Below, one piece after another: positions 10,303 to 20,400 of a stretch of 64,000 bases of DNA. This DNA comes from Nitrososphaerota archaeon (GTDB taxonomy: Archaea; Thermoproteota; Nitrososphaeria; Conexivisphaerales; DTJL01): contig JAJPJS010000002.1 in NCBI GenBank assembly GCA_021324115.1, forward strand, positions 28,613 to 92,612, written 5' to 3'. The position numbers and the translations under genes were made by a program. How positions within the stretch are numbered: position 1 is the first letter of the stretch; each line of letters begins with the position of its first letter. A model generated the notes under the pieces. The model worked only from the letters and a program-made list of their open reading frames with translations, was not told the DNA's origin and did no database searches.

Positions 10303-10764
10303 TTATGAACTGAGCTTAAGATAACCCGCATCAATGGTAATTTGAAGTGGATATGGTGCATCGACGAGCGTGACTGTGGCTTCCTTCTTTGCTGAATCAT
10401 ATCTGACTACCTTTGCTTTCATCCCTTTGAATGGACCGCCAACCACCTCAACCATCTGGTCGATTTTCAATTCTTCTATTTGTGTCTTGGTAGCCAGTAA
10501 CCCACTGATTTCATCTACAGTCATCACACCCGGTACGTAACTCCTGACATGTTTGACTCCTGACACGGCATCGCTGACGGCCTGTGCATCCAGGGCTTCC
10601 ACAAGCAGATATCCTTTCATCTTTTCGCTGAATATAATAGAAAATATCTTTATTTTTCTGGTTTCGATTCTATTTGCAACCAAATTGGCAACATTTCTTT
10701 CCTGACCCCCGGTAACCTTCACTACATAAATTCGTGTATTGGACTTCTTCTCTACTGTTGCCAA
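10303..10764 (-). CDS. spt5: transcription elongation factor Spt5 (NusG)
   Basis: NGN domain plus KOW (VEVVGGPFKGMKAKVV). Confidence 0.94.
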   Translation of the reverse strand: MATVEKKSNTRIYVVKVTGGQERNVANLVANRIETRKIKIFSIIFSEKMKGYLLVEALDAQAVSDAVSGVKHVRSYVPGVMTVDEISGLLATKTQIEELKIDQMVEVVGGPFKGMKAKVVRYDSAKKEATVTLVDAPYPLQITIDAGYLKLSS

Positions 10765-10971
10765 TCAAACCAGCTCTGACAATATCATGATCAGTGCGGC
10801 CAATGGAGCGAGCAATACAGAAGCGATCAGGTGTATTACAAAAGCAATACCACCTACTACAGCCACACCAAGTATTACTAACTTAAGATAGAGACCAAAT
10901 TGTTGCCAGTCAGATTTCTTACTATATTTTAATGTACGTATCATTTCTCTGAGAGAATTGCCTAGATTCAA
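10765..10971 (-). CDS. secE: preprotein translocase subunit SecE (Sec61 gamma)
   Basis: Single-TM 68 aa, directly upstream of Spt5. Confidence 0.85.
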   Translation of the reverse strand: MNLGNSLREMIRTLKYSKKSDWQQFGLYLKLVILGVAVVGGIAFVIHLIASVLLAPLAALIMILSELV

Positions 10972-11201
10972 ATGTCGGTCTGACTATCGGAATTGTGGTT
11001 TTAAGTGTTTTGGAACTGTTAAGAGGAGTGTATTTCAAGTGTAAAATATGAAATTTGTATGATGGTTTGACCTCCGTAGAACTGGATACTTTGATATTTA
11101 CTGAACTCCGTCAGTAATTTATACATTTCAAATGAAGGATTATCAGATTCTCATTGAAAAGATTTTGTACTACAATGTACTCGGCCACGGTGTGATGTGT
11201 T

Positions 11202-12119
11202 GTGGAAAAAGATTTTCTTTCTATGTCTGATCTGACGAAGCATGATGTGAATGAAATTTTTACTATAGCTTCCAGACTGAAAATGAATAAGTACGGTAGA
11301 CAACTCGAAGACAAGGTTCTCGCACTATTCTTCGAGAAGCCGTCGACTAGAACAAGATTGAGCTTCGAAGCTGGTATCAGACACTTGGGAGGAAGTACGA
11401 TTTATCTTGATGCGGTTACAACTCAGATTTCGCGGGGCGAAAGTCTCGAAGATACAGCACGTATGTTCGAAAGGTTTGTTGATGGTTTGATTGCTCGTGT
11501 ATACAAACATCAAACACTTGAAACCATAGCAAAATATGCCAGAATACCTGTCATAAATGCGCTGTCGGATAAAGAGCATCCATGCCAAGTTCTTTCTGAC
11601 CTGTTCACAATTAAAGAGAAAAAGGGAAGGTTAGAAGATCAGAAGATTGCCTTCATAGGGGACGGAAACAACGTTTGTAATTCATTGTTATTAGGTTGTG
11701 GAATTATGGGTATACCCATTTCTGTTGCAACCCCGCCGGAGTTCAGACCGAGCCAGAAAATTATAGAGCTTTTACAACCCGTTTTGAAGGATCAACTTGT
11801 GATCACGTCAGAACCAGAACAAGCTGTTCGTGATGCTTCAGTAGTGTATACAGATGTTTTTGTAAGTATGGGTGATGAAGCAACAAAAGAGAAGAGACTT
11901 AGTGCGTTCTTACCGAAGTACCAAGTCAACCAGAAACTTATGTCACAGGCTAGGAATGGAGCTATTTTCATGCATTGCCTGCCTGCGCATCGTGGTGAAG
12001 AAGTTCAAGCTGAAGTAATAGATGGCAGCCAATCTGTTGTTTTTGATCAAGCTGAAAACAGAATGCATGTTCAGAAAGCTCTTTTGCTGAAAATGTTCAA
12101 CCTAATATCTTACTTATGA
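11202..12119 (+). CDS. argF: ornithine carbamoyltransferase
   Basis: FEKPSTRTRLSFEAG, HPCQVLSDLFTI, MHCLPAHRGEEV. Confidence 0.96.
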   Translation: MEKDFLSMSDLTKHDVNEIFTIASRLKMNKYGRQLEDKVLALFFEKPSTRTRLSFEAGIRHLGGSTIYLDAVTTQISRGESLEDTARMFERFVDGLIARVYKHQTLETIAKYARIPVINALSDKEHPCQVLSDLFTIKEKKGRLEDQKIAFIGDGNNVCNSLLLGCGIMGIPISVATPPEFRPSQKIIELLQPVLKDQLVITSEPEQAVRDASVVYTDVFVSMGDEATKEKRLSAFLPKYQVNQKLMSQARNGAIFMHCLPAHRGEEVQAEVIDGSQSVVFDQAENRMHVQKALLLKMFNLISYL

Positions 12120-13005
12120 TCCAATCAGGATCAAATGGGATTAAATCGCCATAATCTTGGCCGTTTCCAATATACATGATGGGTCGTTTAGTTACATATG
12201 TTACACTTATTGAAGCTCCACCCTTCACATCCGCATCTGTCTTTGTTAAAATTATGGCATCGAACCCGACCTTTTCCAAAAACTCCCTCGCTTGATAGAT
12301 CAGATCATTACCAGCTAGAGCGTCACCGACAAAAACAGTCAAATCTGGATTTGAAACACGCTTTATTTTAGCCAACTCTTCCATTAGATTGGTCGATGTT
12401 TGCATCCTGCCTGCTGTGTCGATCAAAACCACGTCATAACCATGCTGCAAGGCGTAGGTTTTTGCGTCTCTTGCTACTGCTGCTGGATCAGAACCATACC
12501 TCTGTTTAAGAATCCTTATGCCTAGTCTCTGTGAATGTATCTCAAGCTGTTCTATAGCCCCAGCCCTATAAGTGTCACTGGCAGCCATCAGCACGATGTA
12601 TCCCTTTCTTTTTAACATAGATGATAGTTTTGCTATACTAGTCGTTTTACCTGTTCCATTGATTCCAAGAAATAGTACTGTTGTTGGACTCGATCCTGCA
12701 TGTTTCTTAGTTTCGATTATTGAAAATAAATCAATAGAAGTTGTTGTGCTGAAAAGTGTTTTCAAAATATCCTTCAGTGCATCATCTATTATGGTGTCGA
12801 TTTTTTGTCCCCTTTCGACCTTCCTTCCTACAAGCTTTTCTTTTAATGAGGTTACAATATAGTTTGCCACTTCTACAGCTACTTCGTTTTCAATAAGATT
12901 CAGTTCAAGTTGGGATAAATTATCTGAAAGATCGGTTTCGTCGAGCGTCTTTGTGGTTATGCTCTCGCCGAATTTATGCAATACGTCCCTGATTTTATCA
13001 AACAA
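12097..13005 (-). CDS. ftsY: signal recognition particle receptor FtsY
   Basis: GINGTGKTTSIAKL, DTYRAGAIEQLE, DTAGRMQTSTNLM, TKTDADVKGG. Confidence 0.96.
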   Translation of the reverse strand: MFDKIRDVLHKFGESITTKTLDETDLSDNLSQLELNLIENEVAVEVANYIVTSLKEKLVGRKVERGQKIDTIIDDALKDILKTLFSTTTSIDLFSIIETKKHAGSSPTTVLFLGINGTGKTTSIAKLSSMLKRKGYIVLMAASDTYRAGAIEQLEIHSQRLGIRILKQRYGSDPAAVARDAKTYALQHGYDVVLIDTAGRMQTSTNLMEELAKIKRVSNPDLTVFVGDALAGNDLIYQAREFLEKVGFDAIILTKTDADVKGGASISVTYVTKRPIMYIGNGQDYGDLIPFDPDWIISKILG

Positions 13006-13009
13006 ATGA

Positions 13010-13450
13010 TTATCCCCGTTGGCCAGATGACATTTCCAGTTGAGCGAGCTGATCCCTTACTATGTTGATTTGTTTCGCTGTTTCATCTTTCTGTTGCAAT
13101 GTAGTAGCTAATGCATTATTGATCTCCTTTCCCCTGTCAAGTAAATATTGAATAGCCTCAGACTTGGGTTTTTCAATCGCTACATCTGCGCTTATATTCA
13201 GAAGTATCTTCTGCGAAGCCTTGAATACTACAGGAAGGTTGGCTCCGCCACCAATAGGTATGGCTAATTGCATGTCTTGTGTATCATCAATTCCTTGTAA
13301 AGCAGCTACTGAGTTTTTGTTTTCCACCAGCAACCGTGTCAATATGTTCTCTCTACTGATCAGATCGTTATAGTACTCTTCAAGAAGTCTGGCTTGGAGC
13401 GCCAGAGATTGTGCTCTTGTTTCGTCGCTTTCCTCAGTCAAGGTTGACAT
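13010..13450 (-). CDS. pfdA: prefoldin alpha subunit
   Basis: Coiled-coil ORF between ftsY and aIF6. Confidence 0.88.
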   Translation of the reverse strand: MSTLTEESDETRAQSLALQARLLEEYYNDLISRENILTRLLVENKNSVAALQGIDDTQDMQLAIPIGGGANLPVVFKASQKILLNISADVAIEKPKSEAIQYLLDRGKEINNALATTLQQKDETAKQINIVRDQLAQLEMSSGQRG

Positions 13451-13462
13451 AGCGTTTTGGAC

Positions 13463-14143
13463 CTACAGTTTAAAGGCTTTTGTTAATATGAATAATTCCG
13501 GACCCGATGTTTGTGTTCCAACTATCGCGCCCTTGGAATTCACTACAATGCCGGACGCCACGAAAGGAATTCCACCATTAATCGACCCAGGTTCACAGTC
13601 CACGTTTAATGCTTCAGACACCCGTTTTACTTCCAACTCCGACGCATTGGGATGTATAATAGCGCCGTTGTTACTAGCACAAACGATAGAGCCAACATAT
13701 GTCACTCCAGCTATATTCGTTCTGAGCACTTTGACTTTTAGCACCTCTTCAATTTGCTTGATCCCTCTGCTTTCGACAAGGTTTGAAGCTATTGCGCCGT
13801 AGTCATTTGCAGATACCAAATTGCCCACTGATGAATATGTTGAATCAAATCTCTCTATTCTGATTTTGGTCGAATTACGCAAGTTATTGATCTCTTCATC
13901 TGTAGCAAACCTTGAGACGAGCATGCCATGACTATTCATTAAAGTCAGAGGTCCGAGCAGCCTAGTATAGCCCACTGAAGCAAAAACAGGCTCTGCTTTG
14001 ATCAATTTTGCTAATCGTTCTGATTTTTGTTTTGCGTAACCCTGAGGTATCAGAAGAAAGTCATCGCTTGCTTTACAAAAGATCCCGACGTTCGAATTGT
14101 TATATATGTCGTAGAGGTAGATTCCCACTGCAACTACATGCAA
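13463..14143 (-). CDS. eif6: translation initiation factor 6
   Basis: Pentein repeats (NDYGAIAS, SNNGAIIHPNAS, NGGIPFVASGIVVNSKGAIVG). Confidence 0.95.
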   Translation of the reverse strand: MHVVAVGIYLYDIYNNSNVGIFCKASDDFLLIPQGYAKQKSERLAKLIKAEPVFASVGYTRLLGPLTLMNSHGMLVSRFATDEEINNLRNSTKIRIERFDSTYSSVGNLVSANDYGAIASNLVESRGIKQIEEVLKVKVLRTNIAGVTYVGSIVCASNNGAIIHPNASELEVKRVSEALNVDCEPGSINGGIPFVASGIVVNSKGAIVGTQTSGPELFILTKAFKL

Positions 14144-14185
14144 AATGGGTATATTATTAGTATGCTGACGGTTGCTAACTCTGTT

Positions 14186-14710
14186 TTAATCTTCGGTTTC
14201 AGAATGGACTTCCTTTGATTTTTCTTCCTTCTTACTACCTTTTCCTTTACGCCCCTTCGGAGGTTCGGTTTTCTTTTCGGATGTTTCTTCATTTACAACT
14301 TTAGATTCCAGATTAGGTGTTGTCTGTATTTCCGAAGACTCAACTGATTCGACTTCATCTGCCTCTGTTTGATTAATCGGGGCTTCTGCTTCCTTTTCTG
14401 TCTCTTCTTTTGCTTCCTTGGATTCGGCTTCTTCTTCCTTTTTAATCTCGCTGGGCAGTTGCACCGTAGTTACACCTTCTTCGTCCTTCTTCATCAAAAC
14501 GGTTATTCGTGGTAAGTAACTTCTACCCCCATGAGACCAGACAAATCTGTTGAGTTCTTCGCTCAATCTTACTTCAGAAGCATCAATCCTTAATTGTTGC
14601 GCTATCTGACCTCTAATTTCAGCAACTATACGCTCGGTTCTACGATAACGTGGTGCGCGTTTTGCCGGCCTCAGATTAAGTGTTAATTCTTTACTCTCAT
14701 TCTCTGACAT
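14186..14710 (-). CDS. rpl31e: 50S ribosomal protein L31e with long charged C-terminal extension
   Basis: L31e core in the first ~90 aa, then ~85 aa of E/K/S/T-rich low-complexity sequence. Confidence 0.9.
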   Translation of the reverse strand: MSENESKELTLNLRPAKRAPRYRRTERIVAEIRGQIAQQLRIDASEVRLSEELNRFVWSHGGRSYLPRITVLMKKDEEGVTTVQLPSEIKKEEEAESKEAKEETEKEAEAPINQTEADEVESVESSEIQTTPNLESKVVNEETSEKKTEPPKGRKGKGSKKEEKSKEVHSETED

Positions 14711-14719
14711 GAAGTCACA

Positions 14720-14875
14720 CTAATCCTTTAACTTTTGAGAACGCCACTGTCGTTGTTTAGGACTTCTGGTAACTTTCCGGTTTGTCTTAACGGTTATCCA
14801 AGCTGGTGGCGCCGAGTTAGTTTTAACGGCTTTCATCAACCGTTTTTTCTCTCCGAGCGTTTTATTTCTACTCAA
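14720..14875 (-). CDS. rpl39e: 50S ribosomal protein L39e (not in the ORF track)
   Basis: Manual translation from TTG: MSRNKTLGEKKRLMKAVKTNSAPPAWITVKTNRKVTRSPKQRQWRSQKLKD*. Confidence 0.95.
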   Translation of the reverse strand: MSRNKTLGEKKRLMKAVKTNSAPPAWITVKTNRKVTRSPKQRQWRSQKLKD

Positions 14876-14889
14876 ATTATATCATATCC

Positions 14890-15174
14890 TCAAGCAAATT
14901 TGATCTTGAATTCCTTCGGCTCTGGGCTCAGCTTGGCGAGGATAGCTTTTAACTCTTCATCATCAAGGGGTTTTTTTAATCGACCGGTCCCACCCAACTG
15001 AATGATCTGATCTTCAACCATGTTTGCAATATCAGGTTTAACGATTCTCAGATTAGATAGTCTCTCTCTGGCTTCGCTTGTGAGAAAGAGTTTGAGGTAA
15101 GCCTCTTTGATCTTGGCTCGCTGCTCCTCTTGTTGTTGTTTATTTGAGCCGGGCGGAACTTGATTATTAGACAT
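14890..15174 (-). CDS. PDCD5-family DNA-binding protein
   Basis: LFLTSEARERLSNLRIVKPDIANMVEDQIIQL; between L39e and S19e. Confidence 0.93.
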   Translation of the reverse strand: MSNNQVPPGSNKQQQEEQRAKIKEAYLKLFLTSEARERLSNLRIVKPDIANMVEDQIIQLGGTGRLKKPLDDEELKAILAKLSPEPKEFKIKFA

Positions 15175-15187
15175 GACCTAGATCATC

Positions 15188-15661
15188 TCACGAGACAATT
15201 CTAGATAATTCTGGGTTCTGCTTGACGATTTCTTTGAAGATTTCCGTGCTTAACCTATCGCACAACCTTCTGCCTTCGGAGGTTACGATCCTGCCTTTTG
15301 AGGTCTTCTGAATATATCCAGCAGCCTGAAGCTGATTCAGGCATTTCCTTATGGATGAGCTTCCAGCCGGTCTCTGGTGAGCTAAGCCGTACCCTGTCTT
15401 TTTCCTTCCTCCAAAATATGTTTCCAAATCACTTATTCCCATGGGACCATGAAAATATAGCTTACGCAAGACGGCCGCCGCCCTTGTGTACCACCAATCC
15501 CTATTCACTGGAGGTCTTTGAGTGTGAGAACCTGATTTAGCGAATTGCGACCAAGAAGGGGGTTGAATCTGTGGAGTTCGTTTCATATGATTAGCCAATG
15601 ATTCAATTAATTTATCTGGTGGAACATCGTAGGCTGTCGGCAACCTTATTATCCTCATCAC
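15188..15661 (-). CDS. rps19e: 30S ribosomal protein S19e
   Basis: DWWYTRAAAVLRKLYFHGPMGIS; YGGRKKTGY-like; SSSIRKCLNQLQAAGYI. Confidence 0.95.
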   Translation of the reverse strand: MMRIIRLPTAYDVPPDKLIESLANHMKRTPQIQPPSWSQFAKSGSHTQRPPVNRDWWYTRAAAVLRKLYFHGPMGISDLETYFGGRKKTGYGLAHQRPAGSSSIRKCLNQLQAAGYIQKTSKGRIVTSEGRRLCDRLSTEIFKEIVKQNPELSRIVS

Positions 15662-15674
15662 CGTGAAGTTGTGA

Positions 15675-15986
15675 CTATTTTAAAGTTTGTTGCTTTATCT
15701 CTAGAGGGTGCCTATATATTCCTCCACAAACAGAACAAGAAATGAGTAGTGTTTTTCTTCTAATTCTGATTCTACTTGACAATATCGGTGGAGAAAATTC
15801 CTTGCATTTCTTGCAAAACAACAATTTCAGGTCTAAACTTTTTACTATTCTCGCCTTGGTTTGAATTGAAGATGCTATTTTTGCCTGTTTAACAGCAAGT
15901 TCTGGATTTGTCAAGGCGTTCAAGATCGCAGCATAGGCCCAGTTGTATGATTCAACGCTTAAATGCTCTTTATTTATCAATACCAT
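15675..15986 (-). CDS. rnp4: RNase P protein component 4 (Rpp21/Rpr2)-like
   Basis: LFCKKCKEF...ISCSVCGGIYRHPL zinc motif, NWAYAAILN helix; next to S19e. Confidence 0.7.
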   Translation of the reverse strand: MVLINKEHLSVESYNWAYAAILNALTNPELAVKQAKIASSIQTKARIVKSLDLKLLFCKKCKEFSPPILSSRIRIRRKTLLISCSVCGGIYRHPLEIKQQTLK

Positions 15987-16012
15987 GAATCAAAAACAAG
16001 TGATTAAAATAG

Positions 16013-16693
16013 TTGAATCGAAGCGTGTATCTCATAATCGCCGAATCAGCGATAGAAACTATTCCTAATGAAATCAAAAATCATCCCGCCATAATGAATG
16101 ATGCGCGAAGGCGAAAGCTTCCACCAGAAGTCCTCTTGCTTGATCGAAGCTTTCATCATGCTGCAATGTTGAGATTATTAGACCAAGAAAAACGCGGTAG
16201 ACCTGACATTGTTTACCACATTTTACTTGATGTGACGAACACGCCAATTTTCAAGAGTGGTGCACTCAAATTGGTTTTTCATACATACAATAATTTAGTT
16301 ATCTGGGTAAAGGAAGGATTACGGCCTCCTCGCTCTTATTATAGATATGAAAATCTAATGGTTCAGTTATTTTCAAAAGGAAGTGTCGAGAACCGACTTC
16401 TTGCAATTGATAAGCTAGATTTTGGAAATTTGATAAAACAAATAAAACCTGACAGAATAATAGGCTTCAGTCGAGTAGCTCCTTACAAGTCACTCAGAGA
16501 AGTGGTTGCTGACTCTGACAAATATGATTCTTGTTCGTTTGTCGTGGGTGGTTTTCCAAAGGGTCATTTTAATGCCACTACCCTAGCTAGCATAGATGAT
16601 TTGTATTCTATAGATGAGTTTCCCATGGATGCGAGTCTGGTTGTTAATAGGCTTGTATATGAACTCGAAAATCAGCAAAGAGTAGCCATCTGA
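16013..16693 (+). CDS. nep1: rRNA pseudouridine N1-methyltransferase Nep1/Emg1
   Basis: RRRKLPPEVLLLDRSFHHAAM, GRPDIVYHILLDVTNTP, VVGGFPKGHF; TTG start. Confidence 0.93.
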   Translation: MNRSVYLIIAESAIETIPNEIKNHPAIMNDARRRKLPPEVLLLDRSFHHAAMLRLLDQEKRGRPDIVYHILLDVTNTPIFKSGALKLVFHTYNNLVIWVKEGLRPPRSYYRYENLMVQLFSKGSVENRLLAIDKLDFGNLIKQIKPDRIIGFSRVAPYKSLREVVADSDKYDSCSFVVGGFPKGHFNATTLASIDDLYSIDEFPMDASLVVNRLVYELENQQRVAI

Positions 16694-16836
16694 GATATAC
16701 GACGTATAATTGACAAGTCTTGTTTAAGGGTGTTTTAACAATCCCATCCTCAACTCTTAACTATGGAAGTTTGCTGCGAATACTTCACCTTGCTTTGAGA
16801 ATATTTATATTAATAACTTTAAGGCGATTCATTCAT

Positions 16837-16914
16837 GCGACGATCGTCCAGTCTGGTCTAGGACATCAGCCCTCCAAGCTGGTAACGCGGGTTCAAATCC
16901 CGCTCGTCGCACCA
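16837..16914 (+). tRNA. tRNA-Gly(TCC), intronless, CCA encoded
   Basis: Acceptor GCGACGA/TCGTCGC, D-stem GTCC/GGAC, loop CCTCCAA, T-arm CGGGTTCAAATCCCG region. Confidence 0.93.
16901..16911 (+). repeat. attL-like direct repeat CGCTCGTCGCA in the 3' end of tRNA-Gly
   Basis: Identical 11-mer at 21179-21189. Confidence 0.65.
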
Positions 16915-16933
16915 TAACTACGGGTCTGCTGCT

Positions 16934-17541
16934 ATGTCTTTTAAGTGGAAAGAATCCATTGGAAGTACGAACCAGATAGCGGACATCCACAGGTACGACC
17001 TGAGGGGCGTAAAGGCATTCTCGCATCTTCAATATTCCAGCATACCCGAAGGCGACAAGAAGAAGATAGCCGAGTTCAGTGACGTGCTAAGGACGCAGTG
17101 GGTAAGCCTCGTAAGGGTTGCGAAGTATGTCTGCACCCTGAACACGCTATCCAGATTCTTGACGGAAGCAGGTTGTTCCAATGGGCTCTGTGGGGCAGAT
17201 AAAAATGACGTAAACATGCTGAGTGCACGGATAAGCCAAAGCACATGCTACACTACTCATACGAAGCGAGACTGCGTGGCCAGCCTGAAGCGATTCTACC
17301 AGTGGCTGAAAGCGCCACCGGATGAATGTTCTGCCTGGAGGAGGCGGCACAGGTACCCTGCAGAAGTCAGGATGTCATCACGAACATGAAACTGAATGAA
17401 AGGGCGATCCTCTCGGACCTGCTTTCTGAGGAAGACGTGAGCGGAATAATGTCGAAGGCCGAAAGCCCCATGGTGAAGGCTTACATTTCCCTCTCGGACG
17501 AAGTTGGACCGAGGGTTGGGGAGACAGGCAGAAAGAAATAG
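16934..17541 (+). pseudogene. tyrosine recombinase/integrase remnant, frameshifted and truncated
   Basis: N-terminal core-binding domain (SLKRFYQWLK) in one frame, then in another frame ILSDLLSEEDV...GPRVGE and stop; distal catalytic residues missing. Confidence 0.8.
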
Positions 17542-17897
17542 AATATAACAATGATCATAACCTCAAACAATAGAATGTGATTCTTCTTCTCAATTACTGG
17601 TCAAATCGAGCCTCCAAATGACTGGCAGGGGCTAGTGATTCATATCCGGTGTGAGCATCGCTGCGCAAGGTAACCTATGCCATGGAATCTGGGATAGCTG
17701 ATAGGCAGGAAGCAGGTGGCATAGGTGCGAAGAGTGAATATCGAGATAGAAACGACGAGAAGAAAAGAGAGCAGTAGCAACCGGGGCGGAATCGCTTGGA
17801 TGTACAAACAGCGGTGCTTACCCTAGGCAAGCCTCACACTAAAATTTGGTATTCTATTAAAGAAATCCGGTCTATGCATAAACTAGCTTTTCGAAAT

Positions 17898-18561
17898 CTA
17901 CGCTACTATGCTGAAATGGGTTATCAGGACGTCACCCCACTCATCTCCACCTACGATCGTGAATACTCCAGTTGAGTTTGTGAATAAGACAGGCTCGAGA
18001 ATCATTGTCTCACTCATTACAGCCCTCTGATTATCATTGTATAAGCCAGACGTTATCCACTGAGCCTCATTACTCTTGGGGGCTGAAAATGTAGTAATTC
18101 GTGGAGTATGGAACTGAAATAGGCGGAGCACTACTGTTTGCTGCTCTAATGTAAAAATTACATTCGTTAGGACCGAAAGTGCTTTGGAGGGGGAAAATGT
18201 GCAAGGGCGTTCCTTTCGAAAAATTGTTTAGGTCATAGTACCCACTTATGACCTCTATCCTGAATACGTCATTCTGGGCGCAATTGAATTCACCTACGGT
18301 GCCGCATTGTTCTACGCACTCGGATTGGTTCGTCAATCTCCAAGCTTGCACCCCTGACACATTGTTGGCCCGCCCCAAGGTGTTAAAAAGATTCAAAGAG
18401 ACGGTGAGATTTTCACCCCATTGTATACTAGATGCATTCAATACTAAAGTGAATTCGAGACCGTTGACCGAAGACGAAGGATGGTTTATGGAAGTGCTGA
18501 CTACAATCGTCCCAGCCGCCACCGCTACCAGCACCAACAGTATTATTACCCTAAGCTTCAA
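17898..18561 (-). pseudogene. frameshifted secreted-protein gene
   Basis: Signal peptide MKLRVIILLVLVAVAAGTIVV; reading continues in another frame (TTFSAPKSNEAQWITSGLYNDNQRAVMSETM). Confidence 0.55.
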
Positions 18562-18643
18562 TCCGAGTTAAAGAGAAATAATGACATTCATTTATTAATA
18601 TCGCGAAAAGCTGTCGCAACGCATGAATTTTCCAAACAACCTG

Positions 18644-18985
18644 GCTACGCTCGGTCAAGTCTGTAACATGGATACTGTTTGCAAAAGGAATCGTGGAGTT
18701 CCTTTATCAGAATAGTCAATCATCTCTCCACGCGCCGCTTAGAATCGTGCAAAAGACGGGTTTGGCAAGGTCGACCGTGATGATTCACCTTAAACATCTC
18801 GAAAAGAATAGCTTGCTCACTAGTGAGGAAATCCTTCAAAGGAAAGCTGGTGGCTGAAGACTTTCTACAAGTCTTCAATCAAACTTCTTGAAAAATATGA
18901 AAAGGCCAAATCGGGCCAATTCAGAAATTGCACATCACAGCAGATTCCAAGAAAAGATCTTTATGCGAACACTTCAAGATGAACT
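18644..18985 (+). pseudogene. winged-helix regulator fragment
   Basis: Manual translation WILFAKGIVEFLYQNSQSSLHAPLRIVQKTGLARSTVMIHLKHLEKNSLLTSEE without a clear start. Confidence 0.4.
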
Positions 18986-19804
18986 TTCTGTATCTTCGTT
19001 GGACTGAACTGTGTAGAGGTACATCGAACCGTAGCTTTCACCAAACGCATCTAGCACCTTCTGATAAAGGTTTGAGCTTTCGCCAGTTTGCGTATCTTGA
19101 GTTACGCTCGTCATTAGATTATAATTGCTAACCAAGTCGATGTAACCGTAGAATATATGGGTGTTGTACGGGGTGAAGGTGATATGCTGTCCTCGGTTAA
19201 TCCCCACAAGCACGCCTTCCACATATGTAAATTGATAGATGTTGTTAAAGCCAGAAGGCATCGTACACGAAATGGTCTGTGATTGAAATACTGTGCCATT
19301 ATTCCAATCACCTGCGGCATAATAAAGTTTGAATGTGCTAGTTGATGTGAGAAACAATTCCACGAGGGCGTAGTATCCTACTGTGTTTACATTTGCACTT
19401 GTTTGAGGGACGTAATAACAAGGAGTCTTGTATGTTCCTGTGGCATACACCGAAAGAAAAACATCATTTATCCAATATGGTCCGTATCCTGAATTGAGAG
19501 GATTGATAATAGCCTGAAGCCGTGGACAAGCTTGGTCACCAGAACTGCCAAGGTTGCATCCGTTAGTAATGATATTCAGTTGATACGAATAGCTACTGCT
19601 AAGCGACCCATTGGTACTGAATGTGTGGGTCGTTTCCACAGAAAGGCGTGTCCAAGAGTTGACATCATTATTCTCGTTTATAGATCATATCTGCCGATTC
19701 GGACTTTGTGTCTGAAGCCCTAGCAGTATTCGCGGTCAACATAATGCTATTGACAAGTAGCACTGTGAAGCCAACGAGGATTAGCGTCTTCTTGATTTGA
19801 TTCA
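18974..19804 (-). pseudogene. secreted protein gene with frameshift after the signal peptide
   Basis: MNQIKKTLILVGFTVLLVNSIMLTANTARASD... stops at TAATGA; ...NNDVNSWTRLSVETTHTFSTNG continues in another frame. Confidence 0.5.
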
Positions 19805-19821
19805 AGTCAATTACCTCCCTG

Positions 19822-20400
19822 TCAAGGTAGTCCACCCTGGTAGTGAATTTCGATAGCGGAGATGTTATAGGACCCAGACTTTGTAATCGGCACTAGCACA
19901 TTGAGTATGCCCTCTAGTTGGGGGATGGCGCTCTTGGGGATTCCATTACATGCAGCAACTTGCCCACTGAAGGCTGCGAATTCCAAATAGGTGTAAGTGA
20001 CATTGCTGACTAACACGCCAGGATTTCCTTTGGCGTTTGCAGTGACCGTCTCATTGTTAGCCCCCATCGGAACTCCCGTGGCGTTGGCGTAAGTGGCAAC
20101 CGTTTCATTCTCAGCGTTGACAAGCAAGTAGTTGAGGCCCTTCTCTGCCGTAATAAAGCTTGGATCTTCCTCGACCTCACGAACTAGGGTATTCGTGGAT
20201 GGAGACAAACCACATGAGCTGCCAGCCTGCTCGACGCCTTTGCCGGAAGTCTGGGCCGATACCCCAGTTTGCTGTTGGAGTTGCGAAATGCTAGATGATG
20301 CACTAGGAGTCGCGAATGAACCGAGATTGAACTCGATGTAAGCGAGTGAAATCAGTAACAATGTACTCAATAGAATGAACCCAAGTACTTTGGTATCCAT
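19822..20400 (-). CDS. hypothetical protein with N-terminal signal/TM segment
   Basis: 192-aa ORF, hydrophobic N-terminus. Confidence 0.55.
   Translation of the reverse strand: MDTKVLGFILLSTLLLISLAYIEFNLGSFATPSASSSISQLQQQTGVSAQTSGKGVEQAGSSCGLSPSTNTLVREVEEDPSFITAEKGLNYLLVNAENETVATYANATGVPMGANNETVTANAKGNPGVLVSNVTYTYLEFAAFSGQVAACNGIPKSAIPQLEGILNVLVPITKSGSYNISAIEIHYQGGLP

Noticed and set aside
16720-17032. ORFs on both strands across tRNA-Gly (65 and 67 aa)
   Set aside because: Overlap the tRNA gene; no family features.
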